Source: Planctomycetota bacterium (GTDB lineage: Bacteria; Planctomycetota; Phycisphaerae; Phycisphaerales; SM1A02). Taken from it: a DNA stretch of 12,966 bases. The position numbers and the translations under genes are program-made. The notes below the pieces were generated by a model that was given only the letters and a program-made list of their open reading frames with translations, made no database searches and had not been told where the DNA came from. Below, piece by piece: positions 7,020 to 12,966 of the stretch; the first letter of the stretch is position 1; the number at the start of each line of letters is the position of its first letter. The stretch is from contig JACNLR010000073.1 in the NCBI GenBank assembly GCA_014381385.1, positions 1-12,966 on the forward strand, written 5' to 3'.

Positions 7020-8774
7020 CTACAGTTCGATTTTGTCGGTACCAAGGGCACCGTGATCATCCATACCACCACGCTCTGGAGCGTCTGATTTTGAAACGTG
7101 TGATTCCCAATCTTCTTCGACATCTTCACCAGACAACGCGCGTTTGAGCGAAAGCCCAATTTTGCGATCGTCTAGATCAACACGAAGAATCTTAACGTTC
7201 ACTTCTTCGCCCGGTTTTACAATGTCTTGTGGATTGTCAACCTTTTTGTCTGCGAGTTCAGAGATATGAAGAAGACCTTCTAGACCATTTTCAAGTTCAA
7301 CGAAGACGCCGAAGTTTGTAATCTTTGTGACGATACCATGCACAACCATGCCAGGCTTATATGCTTCAGGAATCGCATTTTGCCAGGGGTCTTCGTGCAT
7401 TTGTTTCATGCCAAGTGAAATGCGTTGTTTTTCTTGATCGATTTCAAGAACCATACATTCAACTACATCGTTCTTTTTATATTTTTCATTCGGATGCGCA
7501 ATTTTTTCGGTCCAAGAAATATCACTCACATGGAGTAAGCCGTCGATACCTGGTTCAATTTCAACAAATGCGCCATAGTTCGTTAAGTTGCGAACAGCAC
7601 CCGAAACAATCGTTCCGATTGGATATTTCTCTGCAACAACTTCCCATGGGTTATTCTCAACTTGCTTCATGCCAAGTGAAATCTCATGTTTGTCCTTATC
7701 GATGTCGAGTACTACTACTTCAATTTCATCGCCAGGGTTAACAATTTCACTTGGGTGATTTATGCGTTTACGCCATGACATTTCTGATACATGGACTAGA
7801 CCTTCGACGCCATCTTCAAGATGGACAAAAGCACCGTAACTCACGAGGTTTACAACCTTGCCGGTTACTTTAGTCTTGATTGGGAATCGACCTTCGATGT
7901 CGTCCCATGGCGAAATTTCTTTCTGTTTTAATCCAAGGGCAACCTTTTCTGTGTCAAAGTCAACTTTAAGAACTTTAACTTCGATGTCGTCGCCTGTTTT
8001 ACAAATATCACTTGGGTGTTTAATGCGACCCCAACTCATATCTGTAACGTGGAGTAATCCATCGATACCACCAAGGTCAACGAAGGCACCAAATTCTGCA
8101 ACATTGGTAACTTTACCAATGATTACATCACCTTCGCCGATTGTGTTGAGTAAACGTTGCTTCGCTTCGTCGCGTTCACTTTCGATGAGTGTTCGTCTGC
8201 TGATTACGATATTTCGACGCGGTTCGTCAATTTTAAGAATTTCAGCTCTGATTGTTTTACCGAGGAACTCGTTGACATCTCCAGGTCGTCGCACATCAAT
8301 TTGCGAAGCAGGGAGGAAAGCCGGAACGCCAATGTCTACGAGGATGCCTCCTTTAATTCTGCGGATACCCTTGCCCTCGACGATGTCACCTTCATTATAT
8401 GTTTCGAGAACTTTTTCCCAGTTGCGGATTCGGTCAGCTTTACGTTTCGATAATTTGATGATGCCGTTTTCATCTTCAAGGTCTTCAAGAATAACTTCGA
8501 TGACTACGCCAGACTCAAGTGTGTCCCAGTCGTCAAACTCACTTTTATGGATGAGCCCTTCCGATTTCAAGCCAACGTCAATGACTGCGTCATCGCCGGC
8601 TTTGCCAACGATTTTGCCTGTGAGCATATTTCCGGGTATGAGTTGCTGAATTTCATCTGAGATGAGCGCGTCCATATTGCCAGCAGCAACCTCTTCACCG
8701 AGGGCTTGGCTAATAAGGACATCGACTTCGTCAAAATCAATTCCGATATCTGCGATTAAATTATGATCTACCAT
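7020..8774 (-). CDS. rpsA: 30S ribosomal protein S1
   Basis: A 584-residue protein with six S1 (OB-fold) RNA-binding domains at about residues 46-113, 128-195, 213-284, 298-371, 385-457 and 473-546. Domains 3-6 carry the standard pattern GxVxxxxxFGAFVxL...GLLHVSDMSW...HP...GDxIEVKVLxVD. Domains 1 and 2 are more divergent, as in other S1 proteins where they bind the ribosome (S2) rather than mRNA. S1 binds single-stranded mRNA on the 30S platform and helps start translation of weak or structured messages. Residues 547-584 form an acidic, low-complexity tail. Length and domain number match six-domain S1 proteins of Gram-negative groups. The ATG at 8774 has no Shine-Dalgarno upstream (see the leader). 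Single-gene unit: MFS gene 178 bases upstream, terminator directly downstream. Confidence 0.97.
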   Translation of the reverse strand: MVDHNLIADIGIDFDEVDVLISQALGEEVAAGNMDALISDEIQQLIPGNMLTGKIVGKAGDDAVIDVGLKSEGLIHKSEFDDWDTLESGVVIEVILEDLEDENGIIKLSKRKADRIRNWEKVLETYNEGDIVEGKGIRRIKGGILVDIGVPAFLPASQIDVRRPGDVNEFLGKTIRAEILKIDEPRRNIVISRRTLIESERDEAKQRLLNTIGEGDVIIGKVTNVAEFGAFVDLGGIDGLLHVTDMSWGRIKHPSDICKTGDDIEVKVLKVDFDTEKVALGLKQKEISPWDDIEGRFPIKTKVTGKVVNLVSYGAFVHLEDGVEGLVHVSEMSWRKRINHPSEIVNPGDEIEVVVLDIDKDKHEISLGMKQVENNPWEVVAEKYPIGTIVSGAVRNLTNYGAFVEIEPGIDGLLHVSDISWTEKIAHPNEKYKKNDVVECMVLEIDQEKQRISLGMKQMHEDPWQNAIPEAYKPGMVVHGIVTKITNFGVFVELENGLEGLLHISELADKKVDNPQDIVKPGEEVNVKILRVDLDDRKIGLSLKRALSGEDVEEDWESHVSKSDAPERGGMDDHGALGTDKIEL

Positions 8775-8914
8775 GTGGTTTGCGACTTGGTTTCAAACTT
8801 GGCTGCGGGGTCGCGTGACGCAGTTGCTTGGTGTGAGCCGTTGTCTTATTGAGCACCACGCTCAAAAAACGAAAACAATGGGGGTTCACATGCCTGCTGA
8901 AAAAGACAGGCGAG
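8775..8914 (-). promoter_or_regulatory. rpsA leader with three hairpins and no Shine-Dalgarno
   Basis: In the presumed 5' untranslated region three inverted repeats follow one another: GCCTG/CAGGC (8892-8896 with 8907-8911), TTGAGC/GCTCAA (8849-8854 with 8860-8865, five-base loop) and CTGCG/CGCAG (8803-8807 with 8819-8823). The 25 bases before the ATG contain no GGAGG-like sequence. In E. coli, rpsA is also translated from a structured leader with no canonical Shine-Dalgarno and is repressed by its own product; a similar arrangement here is inference. Leader start is estimated from the -10 candidate at 8921-8926. Confidence 0.4.
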
Positions 8915-8920
8915 CCGTGC

Positions 8921-8949
8921 ATAATACCAAAAGAGGGGGCTATTTGGAA
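8921..8949 (-). promoter_or_regulatory. Candidate sigma-70-type promoter for rpsA
   Basis: On the minus strand, TATTAT (8921-8926, five of six consensus bases) lies 17 bases from TTCCAA (8944-8949, three of six). The -10 is convincing, the -35 weak. It sits right after the MFS stop codon at 8953 and would start transcription near 8914, giving a leader of about 140 bases. Confidence 0.3.
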
Positions 8950-8952
8950 CTT

Positions 8953-10221
8953 CTAATCGCTTGTTTTACGCGCTTTTGCAAGCAAAATAAACCCGATACC
9001 CCCGATTGCAGATAGTAAAGCACCGACATAAAAAACAATCGGTCCTGCTTGAAAATCACCTTGATTCAGCAGTGAGTAGAGCGCCATTCCAAAAGCAGGT
9101 GCGAGTAGACCGCGAATACCTGTGAGTGTTACGTGCAAACCCATATACCTTGCAGATTGTTCAACGGGGGCATAGTCCTGATGACCGAGGTTCCAAGCGA
9201 GAACACCTCCACCAAAACCGATACCTCTAATTGCAGCGCCAATCCAAAGTCCCGCAACGCTATGTGTCGCAATACTAGCTCCGATGCAAATGGAGGAAAC
9301 GACAAAAAACCAACTGTGAATAGAACGGAATGAAAGAACATGCATCTTGCGCAGGAGTTTCGCCCAAAACAATGTACTTACAGGAATCATTAAGATTGGT
9401 ATTGTGGAGACAATTAATATTTCTCCAAGATAACCAAGTTCGAATTGGTCACTTAGGATAATGACAAGTGGTGCGGTTAACATCAAATTGCCAACTCCAA
9501 AAATGAATTGGCACGTCATGTACTTCGCAAATGATCGGTCTTCGAGTAAAAGATGAAATGTTTTCCAAGGTAAATAGGAGACCAAGTGAGGTGACTCCCT
9601 CTCGTCTTGAAGGATTTCCCGATGCCCTTGGACGCGCATTTTGCTGTAAATCCATGCGCCTAAAACACCAAAACTCGCTGCAACTGGATATACCCACCGA
9701 ATAGCGTTCTCATTTAAATCCATGGCTTCCCCAACGCCAAAGCCGACCGCTGCTAGTACGAGTGCCTGCACAGTTGCAATTCGACCGGCAACGAACGCTC
9801 GGTTAGTCCTAGGATAGTTAGCTTGCCATACTGTTGTACGGAGTGTGACGATGCCTGTATAACAAACCCTTGTTCCGATGACGCAGAACAAAAGTAATGC
9901 AAGCCCAAATGCAGTTTGAGGCACAAAGGAAACTGCACCCACGAGCACAACACAAGCAATCTTGAGTGCTGTGATGAATCGTACTTTGTGGCGTCCGTGG
10001 CTGAATGCTGCCCAGAGGAAACTAGAAATACTTGCAAATCCCTGGGCTGCAGCAAGTGATGCCACGGACCAATCGAGAATACTTGCATCGACGACTCCAT
10101 CAAACATCCGTTTTGTGAGAACGCCTACTACACCACCCTCAATGGCTCCCATCATCATTGGGAGAAATGCCCAAGCGATTAACTCTCGAGTATGTTGTTG
10201 TGATGTTGTACTACTTTTCAA
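8953..10221 (-). CDS. Major facilitator superfamily transporter
   Basis: A 422-residue polytopic membrane protein with about 11-12 hydrophobic segments (roughly 15-36, 50-72, 83-102, 104-125, 147-166, 176-194, 235-257, 262-285, 300-319, 322-342, 365-386, 393-416) split into two halves by a charged loop (about 195-230, containing MRVQGHREILQDERES). The basic SHGRHKVRF at 74-82 is where MFS proteins carry the motif-A loop between helices 2 and 3, though the consensus is degenerate. It should be a secondary transporter of a small solute, most likely an exporter given the Gly/Ala-rich helices, but substrate cannot be read. The start is TTG (10219-10221) with AAGGA eight bases before it; an ATG 15 bases further up is out of frame and stops quickly. 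Stands alone, upstream of and not clearly co-transcribed with rpsA. Confidence 0.85.
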   Translation of the reverse strand: MKSSTTSQQHTRELIAWAFLPMMMGAIEGGVVGVLTKRMFDGVVDASILDWSVASLAAAQGFASISSFLWAAFSHGRHKVRFITALKIACVVLVGAVSFVPQTAFGLALLLFCVIGTRVCYTGIVTLRTTVWQANYPRTNRAFVAGRIATVQALVLAAVGFGVGEAMDLNENAIRWVYPVAASFGVLGAWIYSKMRVQGHREILQDERESPHLVSYLPWKTFHLLLEDRSFAKYMTCQFIFGVGNLMLTAPLVIILSDQFELGYLGEILIVSTIPILMIPVSTLFWAKLLRKMHVLSFRSIHSWFFVVSSICIGASIATHSVAGLWIGAAIRGIGFGGGVLAWNLGHQDYAPVEQSARYMGLHVTLTGIRGLLAPAFGMALYSLLNQGDFQAGPIVFYVGALLSAIGGIGFILLAKARKTSD

Positions 10222-10263
10222 AAAATTCCTTGCTATACATGGCGATGGGATGTATTGTACGAG

Positions 10264-10474
10264 CGACTTGCAAGAAGGTCACCGTGCGATGTATATGCAG
10301 TATGCATGTGCTCGATCCTATCGAACCCTCAGGGATCGTAAAAGTTGCAACGATAGTCATGCCTCGCAACATTTGTTGGAGTGGACGGCTTGGAATGATG
10401 ACTTACGAACCCACCTTTTGGTACTGGGTTTGAGCGCACCTACTGTATGTGCATCGCACGGTGACCTTCAGTCG
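10264..10474 (+). ncRNA. Candidate structured RNA or long inverted-repeat element
   Basis: Positions 10274-10291 (GAAGGTCACCGTGCGATG) are the perfect reverse complement of 10452-10469. The pairing runs on for 11 more positions (10292-10302 with 10441-10451), where the only three departures are U-G, U-G and G-U if the plus strand is transcribed; in a minus-strand transcript they would be A-C mismatches. That gives a 29-bp helix. Outside it, CGACT (10264-10268) pairs with AGTCG (10470-10474) across a five-base bulge. Inside are GTG/CAC and CTC/GAG steps (10308-10313 with 10432-10439), CGATCC/GGATCG (10313-10318 with 10333-10338) and a hairpin ACCCACC-TTTT-GG..TGGGT (10409-10429). A possible promoter, TTGCTA (10230-10235) then TATTGT (10252-10257), would start near 10264. 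No T-run terminator follows; a small hairpin GTATCG/TGATAC lies at 10482-10497. No coding frame fits. It could be a structured RNA or a MITE-like repeat; I recognise no known RNA family. Confidence 0.45.
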
Positions 10475-10549
10475 AATTAGCGTATCGCATGTGATACACT
10501 GATTGGATTTGCGTGCGTTACAATAAGTGGTTGCCAAGTGGGGTTGATT

Positions 10550-11344
10550 TTAAATCCAGCGCTTGCCGGTTTTAGCATCGATTGCTGCGATTGTCATTCC
10601 GCGAACGAGCGTGGGGTCAACGATGAATTCGCGACCAACAATTGGGCTATCTGCAGTGATGTGGGCGAGCTCAATGACTTCGCCAGTTGCAGTGGTGCCT
10701 TGGATAATGATTTCTTCGTTGTTTTCAAGGTCGATTCCAATGACGTACCCGTTACCAAACCGTTCATTCATTGCGACACGGAGGTATCCAGTTTCATTGC
10801 CGTCTTCTCTTTCTAAACGAACAACTTGGCAGTATGGATTCCCAACATATTTTACAAATTCTGAACCAACCATAGTGTTTATGGCATTGTTTGTAGAAGT
10901 ATTGATAGCGATTTTCGCGCTTTCGTTGGCTTTACGTTGCGCATCAAGCGTGATGACTGCAAGTACAACGGCAACCCCGAAGAGTACAACTGCAGCTGTT
11001 CTCCAGATTGTAGTTTGTTTAGATGACCCGAACTTCACCTGTGCGGCACTTGCGCGTGCGCCGATAAGCGCCAGTGGAGCGAGCCGCTGCGCTTCTTTGT
11101 CCGCTGTTGCAGTGACTGCTTGCATGACTTTTTGCTTCAACGCAGGGGAAGGCAATTCCGATGGCAAGAGGGAATCATCAAGTGCTAATTCTTCTTGCAA
11201 TTGCCTGATTTCATCTTGGATTGTCACTGGTGCATCGTGGAACGAACGATTGAACAAATCACTTTCGATTGGTTCAAGCAAACCATACGCATCAAGAACA
11301 GCGAGTTCTAGAAGTTGTTTTGGGTTGTATGTTTCGTTAGTCAT
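10550..11344 (-). CDS. Anti-sigma factor, RskA-like, membrane-anchored
   Basis: A 264-residue protein: cytoplasmic N-terminal anti-sigma domain (about 8-80, with LLELAVLDAYGLLEPIESDLF and a following helical stretch), a linker, one membrane helix (about 114-133, IWRTAAVVLFGVAVVLAVIT), and an extracytoplasmic C-terminal domain (about 150-264) rich in short strands like the RskA C-terminal domain. It should hold the sigma factor of the gene just upstream at the membrane until a signal triggers its release. The N-terminal domain has no HxxxCxxC zinc-binding motif; the only Cys is in the periplasmic part (NPYCQVV). It follows the sigma gene by 23 bases on the same strand, the usual sigma/anti-sigma order. 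ATG at 11344. Function assigned from context plus architecture; the inducing signal is unknown. Confidence 0.85.
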   Translation of the reverse strand: MTNETYNPKQLLELAVLDAYGLLEPIESDLFNRSFHDAPVTIQDEIRQLQEELALDDSLLPSELPSPALKQKVMQAVTATADKEAQRLAPLALIGARASAAQVKFGSSKQTTIWRTAAVVLFGVAVVLAVITLDAQRKANESAKIAINTSTNNAINTMVGSEFVKYVGNPYCQVVRLEREDGNETGYLRVAMNERFGNGYVIGIDLENNEEIIIQGTTATGEVIELAHITADSPIVGREFIVDPTLVRGMTIAAIDAKTGKRWI

Positions 11345-11367
11345 ACGTAGTTACTTTGTTGTTCTCG

Positions 11368-11931
11368 TCAAACTGACGAGACATCCTTCAGTCCACGCTC
11401 TCGTAAGCGGAGGAGTCCGCGGCTAAGAGCTGATTTTACCGTTCCAAGCGGCGCGTCAAGTTGTCGGCTTACTTCACGTAAAGTAAAGCCCTGAAAATAT
11501 GCCCGTTCAATCACTGTTCTTTGCATTTCAGACAACGTCTGGAGTGCTTCCCAGAGCTGGGCATTGCGTTCATGTAACAACATATTCGACGGAAGAGGCG
11601 TTTGGGTTGCAGAAACCTCGTGGTGTTCCGTAAATTCTTGTTGCTTTGGCCGGACTGTTTTCTTGCGAATCCGGTCAATTAAATGACGTCTGGTAATAAG
11701 CATCACCCAAGTGACTAACTTTGCTTTTCGGGGGTCAAATCGATCTGCGGTCTTCCAAAGACGAACAAAAACCTCTTGAACCGCATCTTCAGCCTCAGCA
11801 TTATTTGATAAAAATTGGAGAGAAAGTTTAAAAACGAGCGCACAATAGCGGTCGTAGAGTTCACCAACTGCGTCTTCTTCGCCAAGGGCGACTCGGCGCA
11901 TTAATCTATAATCAGGTTCATCGTTGGGCAA
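11368..11931 (-). CDS. ECF-family RNA polymerase sigma factor (sigma-70 family)
   Basis: 187 residues from the TTG at 11929-11931, preferred because AGGAG lies 11 bases upstream; an in-frame TTG at 11950-11952 would give 194 residues but has no ribosome-binding site. Region 2 spans about residues 18-90 (AVGELYDRYCALVFKLSLQF, EDAVQEVFVRLWK, TWVMLITRRHLIDRIRKK) and contacts core polymerase and the -10 element. Region 4 spans about 128-180 (LQTLSEMQRTVIERAYFQGF, then the helix-turn-helix TLREVSRQLDAPLGTVKSALSRGL) and reads the -35. Region 3 is absent, as in ECF sigmas. The SigK/RskA-type pairing with the downstream anti-sigma gene is clear. It is transcribed divergently from the pilin-like gene; a candidate promoter on the minus strand is TTGGAT (11982-11987), 16 bases, TATTGT (11960-11965). 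ECF sigmas often activate their own operon, which may apply here. Confidence 0.93.
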   Translation of the reverse strand: MPNDEPDYRLMRRVALGEEDAVGELYDRYCALVFKLSLQFLSNNAEAEDAVQEVFVRLWKTADRFDPRKAKLVTWVMLITRRHLIDRIRKKTVRPKQQEFTEHHEVSATQTPLPSNMLLHERNAQLWEALQTLSEMQRTVIERAYFQGFTLREVSRQLDAPLGTVKSALSRGLLRLRERGLKDVSSV

Positions 11932-11959
11932 GGTGGTATATACTCCTAACAAAAACCAA

Positions 11960-11987
11960 ACAATAAGGGCGATTTTTGTACATCCAA
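11960..11987 (-). promoter_or_regulatory. Candidate promoter of the sigma/anti-sigma operon
   Basis: Read on the minus strand, TTGGAT (11982-11987) and TATTGT (11960-11965) are separated by 16 bases and would start transcription around 11953, just ahead of the AGGAG ribosome-binding site. Both boxes match the sigma-70 consensus only partly, and an ECF-type promoter elsewhere in the gap cannot be excluded. Confidence 0.25.
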
Positions 11988-12043
11988 ATTAAAGTGTAGC
12001 GTTTTTTTATAGAAGATTTCAGAAAATTATCGCATTTCATAAA

Positions 12044-12089
12044 ATAAGTACTATGCTACTTATAGCGATTTATATGTAATCGCACTTAT
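12044..12089. promoter_or_regulatory. Stacked palindromes, candidate operator between sigma factor and pilin-like gene
   Basis: Two perfect inverted repeats lie back to back: ATAAGTA-CTATGC-TACTTAT (12044-12063) and GCGATT-TATATGT-AATCGC (12065-12083). The half-site ACTTAT recurs as a direct repeat at 12058-12063 and 12084-12089, flanking the second palindrome. Further GCGAT copies occur at 11969-11973 and, reversed, at 12029-12033. They sit 4-50 bases before the ATG at 12094 and about 110 bases from the divergent sigma gene, where dimeric regulators typically bind. No known operator consensus is recognised; some symmetry is expected by chance in AT-rich DNA. Confidence 0.35.
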
Positions 12090-12093
12090 TCTT

Positions 12094-12885
12094 ATGATTA
12101 CTACAAACACTCCATCTTGCCGAACTTCTCAAAGAGCGACTTCAATTGGGCGTAGAGGTTTTAGTTTACTTGAATTGATTGTCGTCATAAGCATTACATC
12201 GCTTCTGATGGGATTGCTTATGCCAACACTCTCATCCGTTCGTGAAAATGCACATCGAGTTTTATGTGGAGCAAATCAACGGCAATTAGGGCAGTCACTC
12301 ACGATGTATAGCGGTGATCGAAGAAACCGCCTTCCCATAGCGAGTGTTCTTGATCAACCCGAGCCAAGCCCAGGCTTGCTCGCCGTAGTTCGCAATGGCG
12401 TTGAGCCTACAGGTAGACATTTCGCATCTATTACAAATCATTCAATCCCCGAACCACTCGATGATTCGAACTGGGATGGACTTGGTCATTTGTTCAAATG
12501 GCATTATTGCGCTGCACCAGAAACCTTCTACTGCCCAAGCCATGAAGGCGAACACACTATTGAAGAGTGCCGCACACAATGGGAAGCAAAGTCTATTCGG
12601 AAACCACTCTATAGTAATTACCAGTACGTTGGACATAAGGATTGGCGAACTGGTCGAAGACACTCACTCTTAAAGGGTCGTGAATTAGTTCTGCTCACCG
12701 ACGGTCTCCAAACAAAAGAAGCATACAGCCACGGTGTTGGTTACAACGAATTGCGTGGGGATGGTTCCGTTACTTGGATTGACAATGTCGTTATCCGAAC
12801 TAAATTACGTTCGCTTCCACCGATGGACTTTGATGGTCTTCGCGATCTTGACGATGTGATCTACGAAATCTTTTCAAGAAAGTAA
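12094..12885 (+). CDS. Prepilin-type N-terminal cleavage/methylation protein with H-X9-DG motif
   Basis: A 263-residue protein with a type IV pilin/type II pseudopilin leader: a 22-residue basic pre-sequence, then RRG-FSLLELIVVIS, giving prepilin peptidase cleavage between Gly22 and Phe23 and the conserved Glu at +5 (Glu27). One membrane/assembly helix spans about 23-46, continuing into the amphipathic stretch SSVRENAHRVLCGANQRQLGQSLTMY. The C-terminal globular part has FYCPSH (145-150) and the H-X9-DG motif: His213, nine residues, Asp223-Gly224 (GDGSVTWID). That motif defines the prepilin-type processing-associated family found in large paralogous sets in Planctomycetota. It is probably an exported minor pseudopilin-like protein; what it assembles with is unknown, and no secretion or pilus genes are nearby. 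ATG at 12094 has no Shine-Dalgarno, and no other in-frame start gives the leader. Divergent from the sigma factor gene. Confidence 0.92.
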   Translation: MITTNTPSCRTSQRATSIGRRGFSLLELIVVISITSLLMGLLMPTLSSVRENAHRVLCGANQRQLGQSLTMYSGDRRNRLPIASVLDQPEPSPGLLAVVRNGVEPTGRHFASITNHSIPEPLDDSNWDGLGHLFKWHYCAAPETFYCPSHEGEHTIEECRTQWEAKSIRKPLYSNYQYVGHKDWRTGRRHSLLKGRELVLLTDGLQTKEAYSHGVGYNELRGDGSVTWIDNVVIRTKLRSLPPMDFDGLRDLDDVIYEIFSRK

Positions 12886-12966
12886 GTAGGGCACTCTCGC
12901 AGAATGAAGTTATTTTGCAGGGCTTAATTCTACTATCTGTACGCGATGCCTTCCAATATGAGGATT
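12886..12966. other. Right-hand end, no gene recognised
   Basis: The last 81 bases hold no recognisable gene, RNA or terminator. An ATG at 12958 runs off the window edge and could start another gene, but nothing supports it. Confidence 0.3.

Noticed and set aside
7858..8649. Long plus-strand open frame (263 codons) antisense to rpsA
   Set aside because: Ser/Pro/Arg-rich shadow of the conserved S1 frame, with no domain or ribosome-binding site; rpsA itself is unmistakable.
10264..10474. Assigning the fold-back element to 6S RNA, SRP RNA, RNase P RNA or tmRNA
   Set aside because: None of the conserved sequence motifs of these RNAs is visible (no GGAAG/AGCAG SRP loop, no RNase P P4 core, no tRNA-like ends); size and shape alone are not enough.
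10264..10474. Calling the fold-back element an insertion sequence or MITE
   Set aside because: No flanking target-site duplication is evident, no transposase is near and only one copy is in the window; kept as an alternative only.
10563..11426. Long plus-strand open frame (287 codons) antisense to the anti-sigma gene
   Set aside because: Low-complexity Ser/Ala/Thr composition typical of an antisense shadow; it crosses the sigma/anti-sigma junction and has no recognisable domain.
1..12966. CRISPR arrays, tRNA or rRNA genes, integrases, transposases
   Set aside because: Looked for on both strands; no regularly spaced repeats, cloverleaf-like sequences with CCA-type ends, rRNA segments or recombinase motifs were seen.

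Overview
The window most likely comes from a bacterium of the Planctomycetota, plausibly class Phycisphaerae. The best pointer is the gene at the right end: it encodes a prepilin-type protein carrying both the N-terminal cleavage/methylation signal and the C-terminal H-X9-DG motif, a pairing expanded in that phylum. A secreted secretin-N-like protein, an RskA-like anti-sigma factor, frequent TTG starts and weak or absent Shine-Dalgarno sequences fit the same picture. Base composition looks moderate and even, and no insertion sequence, integrase, tRNA or CRISPR array is visible. The taxonomic call is inference from gene content.

Layout. (1) Positions 1-4189, plus strand: a tightly packed unit with the C-terminal part of a sensor histidine kinase (cut by the window edge), a MacB/FtsX-type ABC permease that overlaps it by 4 bases (ATGA), and an S9-family serine peptidase 14 bases further on. 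(2) Positions 4201-6730, minus strand: a two-gene unit of exported proteins, a 572-residue protein with an AMMECR1-like N-terminal half and a helical C-terminal half, then a 264-residue secretin-N/STN-like protein. It converges on the peptidase with only 11 bases between stop codons. (3) Positions 6731-7019: a gap with a candidate 29-codon peptide on the plus strand and a strong terminator for the next gene. (4) Positions 7020-8774, minus: rpsA (ribosomal protein S1, six S1 domains) behind a leader that has hairpins but no Shine-Dalgarno. (5) Positions 8953-10221, minus: an MFS transporter. (6) Positions 10222-10549: a 328-base gap filled by a long base-paired element, a candidate structured RNA. 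(7) Positions 10550-11931, minus: anti-sigma factor and its ECF sigma factor. (8) Positions 11932-12093: a divergent intergenic region with stacked palindromes. (9) Positions 12094-12885, plus: the H-X9-DG prepilin-like protein.

How they may work together. The kinase, permease and peptidase form one envelope-facing operon, perhaps a sensor coupled to an exporter whose ATPase lies to the left of the window. The ECF sigma/anti-sigma pair is a membrane-signalled transcription switch and shares its upstream region with the pilin-like gene, so co-regulation is possible but unproven. The two exported proteins at 4201-6730 look like a conserved pair of unknown job.

The least explained items are the 196-base inverted-repeat element at 10274-10469, with a 29-bp outer helix that is continuous only in a plus-strand RNA if G-U pairs are allowed, and the secreted AMMECR1-like fusion.
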